Of a stretch of 64,000 nt of DNA, positions 55,566 to 64,000 are shown in pieces (the stretch's first letter is position 1; each line of letters opens with the position of its first letter). The DNA lies in contig NC_037640.1 in assembly GCF_003254395.2 (NCBI RefSeq), positions 4,756,289 through 4,820,288 on the forward strand. Reading direction: 5' to 3'. Below the pieces are notes generated by a model. The model was given only the letters and a program-made list of their open reading frames with translations, did not search any database and was not told the origin of the DNA. Made by a program: the position numbers and the translations under genes. This DNA is from Apis mellifera (lineage: Eukaryota; Arthropoda; Insecta; Hymenoptera; Apidae).

Positions 55566-56290
55566 GAACGAAACCGCAAGCACAGCCGCAAGGAGAGACG
55601 AACACGCACGCCTAGAACCGTCCCGCAACGACTCCATCCTGCGACACGGAGTATCGTATCAAGCCGACCTTTCACCACATCGAGAAGGAGGAGGAGGAGG
55701 AAGCCTGGGAGGAAAAAAAGAGAAGAAAAAGGGGAGGCTAAACTAACTAGTTGTCATCATGGAAACATGGAAAAATGGCGGAGAGGCGCACGTGAGTGTG
55801 CACAGGGGATGCACCGAGCGATACAGAAGAGGAGGGAGAGGGAGGGAGAGACACCGGTGTTTGCGGGTGGAGGAGAGACAGAGAGGGGAGCACCCCTTTC
55901 GCCCTGGTCCCTGGGGCTTCGAGGGGCGAGGGGAGGCACGGTTCCCGGAAATGGGTGGCTGGCTGGCTCGGCTCGGTCGCCACGAAAGGAACACGCGTGA
56001 ACACGAGTACGCGCGAAGGGAGATATCGGCCGTTCCGTAGATAATTTTATTGCGGAGCAGTCCGGGCTGGGGGAGTCCGCCGCGCGATCGACCAACTCCA
56101 CCACCACCACCACAACTCCGCCGCCGCCACCACTTCCGGCTTTTATTCTTTTCCCCTTCCCCCCTCCCTTTCTGGGAGTGGACTGAATTTTTTAAAGCCG
56201 CCTCGGTGCTCAGCTTTGAAATCGGTTACGTTTTACGAGGAAAGGAAGGTGGAGGAGCTCGTTCGAAAGAATCGGGAGGAGGACTTCTTT
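55566..56290. other. GC-rich island, several frames open; X-box at 55753-55766
   Basis: Strongly GC-rich with GGA, CCA and GGCT simple repeats (CCACCA run at 56096-56135). Frames up to 150 codons are open on both strands and look like biased translation (Arg/Glu/Gly or Pro/Ser). GTCATCATGGAAAC at 55753-55766 matches the DAF-19-type X-box consensus. A promoter-type CpG island is the likeliest reading. Confidence 0.4.
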
Positions 56291-57162
56291 AATGGCCTTT
56301 CACTCGGATCGTTAGCATCTCCTGTTAATTATTCATTATTTCGACGAGACGATCTTATCGACAGATCTTGTCAGTCAAGAATTTTATATATTCGGATGGT
56401 TTAGAATTATATTGTACTCGAAACTTATAAAATGATCCTCCCTTTTTCAAATCGAATTTTCGAAACTAATCCATGAATCCTTAAACCCTTCCAATTTTTC
56501 CAATTCCAAGATCAACAAAAAGTCTGTATTGCCAAGTCATGATCTAGAAAAAGAGTAGTTTCCAAAGGAAACAAAAAAAAAGACTAGGAATCGATCGGAA
56601 TCCATATTCATTGGGTATGCAACGTATACACAGACGAGGCCCTCATCCAGTGCGGGGACGTAGTACCCGCAGGCGAGTCGATTCCTCCGTTTCAGCCGCG
56701 TGCACATCCTCGCCGCAGCCTCGTTGCTCACCTGCGTTCACCTGTCTTCCGCTCCTCCTTGCCCCGATACGTGGCCGAACACGATCCACATTGGGGCGAC
56801 CATTTAAACGCATCGACAACAGTTTCCCAACGCAAGCGCGCTTGCAACGGCTCCCACACCGATTACAGACAGAGAGAGAGGATAACTCGGTTGCGACATC
56901 TATGCGCGCGTATATGGAGATTTTTCCATCGTTCCTCCGCCAGACAATCGCTCGTTGTGCCCGTTCTTCCGTACGCGCACGATTTCGAGGAAACGTTTAT
57001 TGAAAAAAGAAAGAAAAGGAGAGGTTAATTAATTTGACTCTCGCTATCTTCGACGAGTATCCCAACGTTTTTTTTTTATCCATTCCAGATGGATGGATGG
57101 AACTGTCGAGAGAAATGTTTGCGAGGTAGTAAATAGAAATTCTTTGAGATTTAGTAGGTTTC
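56291..57162. other. AT-rich part, then CpG-rich block 56590-57000
   Basis: The block is repeat-free apart from (GA)n at 56869-56880, with overlapping plus frames of 89-130 codons and no recognisable domain. Confidence 0.35.

Positions 57163-57189
<27 letters not shown>
57163..57189. repeat. (GA)n microsatellite
   Basis: About 13 GA units, 24 bp upstream of the next exon candidate. Confidence 0.9.
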
Positions 57190-57193
<4 letters not shown>

Positions 57194-57212
57194 AATTTGG
57201 CGTTATGATCGC

Positions 57213-57317
57213 ATGCTGGGAATTATATTTCCAGTTCTATGCTGTGTTTTTGCCGCAGCCATACGGGGAACGTCTGCATTGTTCTGTAGCGAAAGGGTTA
57301 AAATATGCACGCTGCAG
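57213..57317 (+). CDS. Candidate exon: secreted-type start exon or 84-bp internal exon, ending CTGCAG/GTAAAA
   Basis: Two readings share the donor at 57318. (1) ATG at 57213 opens exactly 35 codons, phase 0; the peptide starts MLGIIFPVLCCVFAAA and has the shape of a signal peptide (hydrophobic core residues 3-17, small residues before a likely cut after Ala22), then a Cys-containing segment with CSERVKIC. (2) TTATATTTCCAG ending at 57233 is a good acceptor; from 57234 another frame stays open 28 codons to the same donor and includes PYGERLHCSVAKG. The two cannot both be the coding frame of one transcript. No family is recognised and no partner exon is identified. This is the best exon-like object on the plus strand. 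Confidence 0.3.
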
Positions 57318-57489
57318 GTAAAAGTTGCCAGAGGTTTCTTCTTCTTTTCGAATAAATAATCTTCGAATGTTTTGAAAAGACGAGAAGTAAATGAAACGAG
57401 GAGATGGAATATGATTTACCAGAAGATACATGTTAAATACAAGTTAGAAGGGAAATTTAAAAAGAAAAAAGTAAAAAGTGAAAAAAGCT
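57318..57489. other. Putative intronic sequence after the exon candidate
   Basis: AT- and purine-rich; nothing distinctive. Confidence 0.4.
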
Positions 57490-57862
57490 GTCACTTCGTT
57501 ATAGCGATAGATTTGAGTCAATCGTTTGTTCACACGAAACTGAAACACGCTATTTTCGAGTGTTGAACAAGTGACTTAAACCCATCACTCGAATCGACGT
57601 CTGGATTGCAACGTGTTACGACATCTCTTTAAAGTTGCATTCCAATTCTTCAAAGAATGAATATATACACATTTAATGAATGCATAGTTTAATCCAAAAA
57701 AAGATTTTTGCTGTAATTGGAGAAAAACAGAATTTGTCAGCGATGGGTTTAAGTCAACGAGTCACATTGAAACTTTTCCTATATTTTGTGAACCATTCGC
57801 TTAAACCCATCACTCGAATCGATGTCTGCATTGCAACACGTTACAGCATCTCTGAAAATCAG
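57490..57862. repeat. Two-copy tandem duplication, period 225 bp, with an internal inverted core
   Basis: CTTAAACCCATCACTCGAAT at 57575 and 57800 is followed in both copies by CGA(C/T)GTCTG(G/C)ATTGCAAC and GTTAC. The core also occurs inverted: GACTTAAACCCATC at 57573-57586 is the reverse complement of 57742-57755. Upstream parts of the two units align more weakly. No coding frame. Confidence 0.8.
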
Positions 57863-59967
57863 GTTTAAAAATACGCCTCTCCATTGTTACGTCTAATTTA
57901 TTATTGTCCAGAATGCAATTTCAACAATGTACAGTCAGCGAGAAGAAAAAACCACGATGCGTATACGTGCACGTAGGCTTAAATTAATCAAAAGTCTTGA
58001 CGCTAGAAAGGGGATCACAGTTGAGGTTGAAGAAACAGAAATACGCGTCCAATTAAGGATCGTTAGCTGGAAGTGCACACGAAGAGAAGTCCGACGAAAA
58101 GAACGATGCGTGTAAAGTTGCATTGAATGTTAATTAATGAGAATTGCGATCGACTCGTGCGTGTACTCGAAAGGAAAAAAGGGAAGAGAACATAGAAAGT
58201 AATGAAAGAGCAAGAAGAATCGAAGGAATTATGTCATTCGAATTAAATCCGCCATGCTCCTTCGTGAAAAATCGAACTCTACGATTTCTCATAATTTATT
58301 ACCCTTTGTTAAAACTCTTTAATTTCTCCATTTGCTACGTAAAACGGAGAGAAAAGTCGAGCAAGATTTAAACCTTTATCTCTGATCCTTTCCTTCGAAG
58401 TTTTTGAATTAAAGAATTTTTCCTTTATGGAGATTCTAAAATTTAAAAAACACATTATCTCGTCCTTACATGTTTCTTTCTCTTTTAAATAATCAAAATT
58501 TATCCCTCTTCTACCAAAATTACTATCTCCTCATCCACTCAACTCCATTCTTTCTCAAACAAATTATTCTTTCAAAATTTTCAATATTAAAATTCCAATA
58601 ACTCATCCACTTCATTGTCCTTTATTTCTATTCGAGAGAAAGTTGCCTAAAAATTATTCCTTCCATCATCCAGTTTAACCAGCCCTAACGAGCCTATAAC
58701 TCAATCCAACTGTAAAACACACACACACAGATATATAGAGAGAGGTCAGGTGGACACGGAGAGGGCGGGAAGCGAAGAGGGCAGGATTTCCATAGCAATC
58801 TCGAATCGCTTCTCAGTGAGGGCACGAATGCATTAAAGCAAGTCTGAGGAGAGTGGTTATCTTCCTCTCGCGGCGAGAATTAAGATCAAGATTAGGATTC
58901 CCACATCCGGAAGCGTTTCTTATAAAGTTTCCCTTTTCCCTCATCTTCCGCGAACCGCCTCTGGCTCGGCTCACGCACCCACCTCGCTGCTTTTCTTTTC
59001 ATCTTACGCACGCTTGCCATCGCGAGGCCGTGCACCTGCGGATACACTCGCCGTGGCGCGCGATTAAAACGCGGTTAAACTTGCCCTGGAAATTGCAGTT
59101 CCTCCTCCTCCTCTTTGTCTTCTTCTTTGTTGGTAATTTGATAAAACATCATTTAACGAGTGGAAGTTAGATTGGAATTGTGTTGATCAGGAATAATAAA
59201 ATCTCTTTCGAGGATGGAAAAAAAGAAGAAGACGAAATTTTTAAGAAAGGTTTTTTCTTTTCGAGCTTCCTTTCTTTTTAGGATTTATCAAATCGTAAAA
59301 ATATTCGATTATAAATTTCATAGATTGATCTAAAATTTTTTGCATCCTATAATAATTTTTTTCCCCAACTGTTCCTCCTTAAATCCTCTCTAATTCCCTT
59401 GGATATGAAAAGAACAAAAGAAGTGGCACGATGATGTTGGATAAAGAGGAGGAAAAAAAAAAAGAGGAGAAAAGACGCGATAAGGGATATTATGAAGAAT
59501 ATCAGGTGTTGAATATGTTGGACGCGGTGAGTAAGAGAAAAGTCTGTCGAGTGAGTCACGATGAGCAAGTCGACTGGCTGAGCTCGGTGTTTCGATAGCG
59601 AAAGATGAATTTACGTGGATGGATGTTCGATCGCGAGCTTCTTATTGGTTATTCGAAGAACGTTCGATGATGGGAACGAGATGGAAACGTGTAAACTCTT
59701 GTGATTTAGATTTTTCTCTTATCTCGTTGCGATAACGAGATAAGGTGAGAGGAGAAAAAAGAAATTACGTAACGGAGATTCTTGTTTTCCAGCGTGTAGA
59801 ACTAAGTTTTTACCTCGTACTATCTGATCTCGAGATAAATGATAAAATCTAGAGGAAAAAAAAATGTTCCTAGAAAGAAGAACTATATTTCTAAATTCAA
59901 TTTTTATTTATCAATTTCGAACTCCATCTTCTTCCTTATGAATGCGAGAAACTTCTAACAGAGAAAT
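57863..59967. other. Mixed non-coding
   Basis: 57900-58260 is moderately complex; 58400-58700 AT-rich; (CA)n at 58717-58728; 58750-59120 GC-richer with a 105-codon plus frame (GTG start) of no recognised kind; 59560-59700 complex. No gene called. Confidence 0.45.
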
Positions 59968-60063
59968 CTCTTTTTTACAGATTAAAAGAAGAAGCGGAAG
60001 AAGAAAATTATACTTTAAATAATATCTAAGAAAACTGTGAGGATCAATTTTGAACAAAAAGAG
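59968..60063. repeat. Left member of a dispersed direct repeat, partner at 61344-61455
   Basis: CTCTTTTTTACAGATTAAAA, GAAGAAAATTATACTT, AATAATAT(C/T)TAAGAAAA and ATTTTGA(A/G)CAA..GAGTGGA occur in order here and again at 61344-61455. The pair brackets the 60691-61343 array and the block before it. Confidence 0.8.
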
Positions 60064-60690
60064 TGGAATGGAATATAATATATATAAAGAAAGTTTCGTA
60101 TTTAAAATATATATATATTTAATATTCTTTAATATTAATTTTAGAAGCATTAATTGTCTCATTCCTTCATGTAAAAGGAGCGTGTTGCTCTATTTATATA
60201 ACAAATATGTCGTATGATTTTTCATTTTCGAAACGGATCGATTATCGTGGAGGATAAGTATAATACCGATATAGCCGGTATAGTTTTCTTTCACGAGGAA
60301 AGATATCGGAGGATTAATACGCGACAACGCTGGCACAGCACGGTGAATACGTATCTTTCGTGCAGAAGTTATGCTTCTCGTTTATCAACTGCCTTTTGTG
60401 ATACGCGATCTGCTATATTTGCAACGGTGTCATCGAAGCAAGTTGTCGCCGGTATAATACGAGAACGGTTCTGAGAAAACGGATGCGGCGCTAATATTTC
60501 CGAGCCACGTGTAACGCGCAATGCATTCGTTCGAAAAAATGCTGAATTCGCAGAGAACAAATTTTCTCCTGAATTCGATCGATTATTCATTCCTACTTTT
60601 TTTTCTCTCCTTGCACGATTTATAAAGGATATTTTGATATTTTTTTTATCTTTAAAAACAAAGAATTTGTTTGATTTATACAAGTTTCAA
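60064..60690. other. Complex block 60210-60560 in AT-rich DNA
   Basis: ATG at 60214 opens an 86-codon plus frame (start MIFHFRNGSIIVEDKY, no domain recognised); an overlapping minus frame of 104 codons starts at TTG. (AT)n at about 60107-60119. Coding is possible but unsupported (about 0.08). Confidence 0.3.
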
Positions 60691-61343
60691 TTATCGAGAA
60701 TTATTAACATTTCTGTCATAGAGAAAATATCATACGATTGTATGAAGATTATGAATATTATATATGAAGATAATCGGATAATTTGGATAGGTACGTGTTC
60801 AAGTAGTTAATAATCACGTGGCGCTAGTGTTGATTCTTAATTGAAACTATTCCACGTTGAATCTTGAAAAAAAGAATTCCAATAAAATATTATTTTTAAA
60901 ACTTCTAATCAAGAGAAGTTATCGAGAATTATTAACATTTCTGTCTCAGAGAAAATATCATATTCGAATGTATGAAGATTAAAACGATGAAGGTAATCGG
61001 ATAATTCGAATAGATGAATATGTACATGTTTAAGTAGTTAATAGTCACGTGGCGCTAGTGTCGCAGTGTTGATTCTTAATTGAAAAAAATTCCAATAAAA
61101 TATTATTTTTAAAATTTCTAACCAAGAGAAGTTATCAAGAATTATTAACATTTCTGTCACAGAGAAAATATCATATTCGAATGTATGAGGATTAAAACGA
61201 TGAAGGTAATCGGATAATTCAGATAGATGGATATGTACGTGTTTAAATAGTCAGGTGGCGCTAGTGTCGCAGTGTTGATTCTTAATTGAAAAAGAGAATT
61301 CCAATAAAATATTATTTTTAAAACTTGTAACTAAGAGAAGTCT
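60691..61343. repeat. Tandem array, 213-228 bp unit, 3 copies, each with an E-box block
   Basis: TTATC(G/A)AGAATTATTAACAT lies at 60691, 60919 and 61132 (periods 228 and 213 bp). Each unit contains GATAATCGGATAATT or a close variant, a GTCACGTGGCGCTAGTGT-type block (CACGTG in units 1-2, CAGGTG in unit 3) and CCAATAAAATATTATTTTTA. Confidence 0.93.
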
Positions 61344-61455
61344 GTCTCTTTTTTTATAGATTAAAAGAAGAAGAAGAGGAAAATTATACTTGGAATAATA
61401 TTTAAGAAAATATCTGTGTTACGAAAGAGGAATGAATTTTGAGCAAGGAGAGTGG
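61344..61455. repeat. Right member of the dispersed direct repeat at 59968-60063
   Basis: Same block order and orientation as the left member, 1.37 kb away, with moderate divergence. Confidence 0.8.
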
Positions 61456-62480
61456 AGAACGGAATATGAGAAAGCGCGCGCTTCGGTTTCGATTAAAATA
61501 ATTCACATTTATTTGGTCGCACCTTTGGAGAAATGAACCGGTTGACCGTATATAATGAACGGCGTCCACTCGTAATTAGCATTCGTATCGTCCATAAATT
61601 CGTCGGCGCGTGACAACGTGTGAGTTTACAATGTGATCAATTTAATATGCACGATAACCGGACGTGAAACGTTGCAAATTATTGCAAATATTATTAAATT
61701 ATTGATGAAGTTTATAATGTTTGATACAAATACAAAGATGGGCGAAGTTTTTGTTCAGCATCTGTTTCTCAACTGTCTTGTAATTTATTTTTTTTTTTTC
61801 TTTTATTACCATAAATTCTGGAGATAAGAGGGACACATTTGCTCACCACATTTTACCTGGTGACTTTAATCGATCATCATCTTATCTTTACGCCTAATTG
61901 GGCCCGATCAATCGAACGTTTCTCGAGTATTTCGTTTTATATATTACAATTGATATTTCACTTTTATTGTTCAATTTATATATAAAACTGATTCATCATT
62001 ATTAAATTAACGAATCAGTCAGAGCATCTCTCACTGTCAATAATACACAAGCCTTGAATATTAACGAATGTTAAAGGGTAAAAAAAGTTTGAAGGATTGA
62101 AACGATGGTAATTAAAACATATTAATACAATATCCAAGCGTATAAGCATCCAACTTCCACTTCAACTTCCTCCAATTCGCGACTGACGAAATTTAATATT
62201 CCTTCCATATGAACCCATTCACCTTACACAATATTAATATACACATATATCATGTGTGCAGAAAAATAATCCACAGTCAATGGCAAAAGTTTAAACGTTA
62301 AAAAACGTTCGCGTTTTATCCTCTCAATCCTTTAACCCCTTTCATCATCAAGATAAACTAAATAATTTAATCTCTCGCCACACGACAAAGTTTCACTCCT
62401 TCGAAATTCTTTTTTTATAAACTAAATCCCCTTCGTGAGATGATCTCGTATAATAACAAAAGTTTGCATTATCCATCGTT
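61456..62480. other. AT-rich non-coding
   Basis: A short CpG-bearing part at 61480-61640, T run at 61790-61800, otherwise AT-rich. Nothing gene-like. Confidence 0.55.
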
Positions 62481-63250
62481 GGACAGGAGAGCACATGAAA
62501 AGAGCGTGCACACATTATATCGTGATGCATCCGAACGAGCGTCGCGTGCGTGCTTCGTTCGCCAGGCGTTCGCACACATTCAAAGTGTGAAGCATAAAAA
62601 ATGCATCGAAATAAAGGTATCCTGCTCTTCTTAACGCACGCGTAATTCTACGTGCGGATAATTAAGGGTATCATCGGGGGAAGAGGATGAAGAAGGGAGA
62701 GAAAACCCTTCTTTTTCTCGCCAACACCCTCAACTTTGATGATGATGCGGTCATCGTTGCATTGCAGAAAGAAGAAAGAAAAGAACCTTACCAGGGATAG
62801 AATTCTTTCTTCTTCTTCGTCAAATATAAACGAGCCGGTGGCTCGAGTCGGGCACGAATTAAAATGCATATGTATTCGATCGTTCTAGGCCGACTGATAC
62901 GGTCTCGAGATCGAATAAATAAGCATACCGCATTATGCGCGCTGGATGACCCTTGATTACTGACCTCCTCACCTCCCGTGTACCCGGCCACGCGTGAATT
63001 ATTCATCGTCCCCGCGCGCATCCTCGAAAAAAAAACTCATCAGAGAGGGGCCCAAAATATCTTCTCGCGGTTTAATGAATAGCAGGGGGGAGGGGAAGAG
63101 TAGGGGACGTGTAGGAGAAGCGGCTGATGCGTTTCCTTTACGATCGTCGGAAACGGGGAATATACATGCGTCGCATTGTCCACCATTGGAACACAAGTAC
63201 TTACTTATATTCCCGTGTCTTTTTCTCTCTCTCTCTTTCTCTCTTTCTTC
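62481..63250. other. GC-richer block with G-rich and CT tracts
   Basis: G runs at 63085-63115 (three runs only, so not a complete quadruplex motif) and (CT)n at 63223-63247. Frames of 60-120 codons on both strands, none recognised. Confidence 0.4.
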
Positions 63251-64000
63251 CTTTGTTTCTTTCCTTTTTGAGGAGTGGAGGGAAAGAAGAATCGAGGAGT
63301 CGAGGGAGTTTGAAGAGAAGTTTTGGAGAGAAATTAATTTAATTCTTTTTATATAATTTTGGAGAATTAGTTTGAAAGTCGTCTGGATCGGATTCCATTA
63401 TTTTTAATAATGGAAGAAATATTTGGTTTGGATGTATAAAGAAATTTTTATGGAACTGTCTCTATAAGGAATTGTACGCTTAAGAAATTAGCGAAGCCTC
63501 AAAGTTCACATCGCAACTTTGTTGCAAATATTCTTTTGTGCTTGTAAGACTTCCTTTCGATCTTGCACGAATCATTTATCTTCTATTTAAAACTCAATTA
63601 TTGCCATATTTTAACATACGATTTGCAATCATTGACACGTAATTAAGAATTCTCCATTTTCTTTCGTTATAAGATTTAAAATTGCATAATGTAATCGATC
63701 GAGAAAAAGAAAAGGAAAAGGAAAAAGAGAACAAAGAGGACAATGAATAATTTAGAGAACGTCGAAATTGTTGAAAGACCTATTAATATCTCGGTATTAA
63801 GAAAAAATACCAAATATCACGATCAAATTATAAATGCTCCGCTCTATAGTTAACATGTTAATATATACATTTAGCAATATATGCATATACCAATTCGATA
63901 AGTAAATGTATTCACAAGCAATAAAATTTATATTATCTATTATTAGAAGGATACTAATGCATGAGCATTGTGAATGAATTTACAAATTTAGAAGTAGTAA
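63251..64000. other. AT-rich non-coding to window end
   Basis: Purine-rich tract at about 63700-63740; otherwise unique AT-rich DNA without signals. Confidence 0.55.

Noticed and set aside
55548..56113. Overlapping frames of 83-150 codons on both strands
   Set aside because: GC-rich simple repeats keep most frames open; no frame stands out.
1..64000. tRNA, rRNA and known insect microRNA sequences
   Set aside because: Reading for tRNA A/B-box pairs and the well-known conserved microRNA seeds gave no convincing hit; a covariance-model scan was not possible here.

Overview
The window is AT-rich (by eye about two thirds A+T), unusually rich in CpG for such AT-rich DNA, and dense in GA/CT, AT and A/T-run microsatellites. 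It has no operon structure and no long clean coding frame. This fits nuclear DNA of an insect, most likely a hymenopteran of the bee type; that placement is inference from composition and texture, not from a recognised gene. I recognise no protein family, rRNA, tRNA or CRISPR array anywhere. The window reads as intergenic and/or large-intron DNA.

Layout. The dominant directly visible structure is at least sixteen separate local tandem repeats, each with its own unrelated unit: 1-660, 1901-2491, 9490-9875, 17017-17650, 21403-21952, 23449-24775, 29001-31945, 38268-38816, 39751-40475, 41683-41998, 43507-43945, 46060-46766, 48290-48610, 49800-50223, 52021-52797 (plus a fragment at 53168-53298), 57490-57862 and 60691-61343. 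Many periods fall near 175-230 bp. The largest array, at 29-31.9 kb, has about 15 units of 173-177 bp and a clear higher-order structure: a six-unit block of 1,053 bp is present twice in register. A MITE-like element (3003-3196) and a long inverted repeat (7944-8519) are the only transposon-like structures I can support.

Between the arrays lie islands of higher GC and complex sequence that may hold promoters, enhancers or small exons. The better exon candidates end in strong splice donors: a signal-peptide-like first exon on the minus strand at 35990-35920, an exon on plus at 57213-57317, and start exons on plus at 15446-15553, 37808-37850 and 54847-54922. All are unproven, and nothing lets me join them into one gene. 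The minus exon near 36.0 kb and the plus exon at 37.8 kb would be head to head across a GC-rich 1.8 kb, which would suit a divergent promoter.

Regulatory-looking sites include several RFX-type X-boxes (27.6-27.9 kb, and an identical inverted pair at 53467 and 54254), a palindromic CRE at 26704, a CCAAT pair at 19206-19229, paired CACGTG E-boxes at 55545-55565, and two G-quadruplex motifs (4199-4225 and 20185-20199). Most other open frames in the window are short, begin at non-ATG codons, overlap frames on the opposite strand, or are made of homopolymer and microsatellite translation; I left those out.
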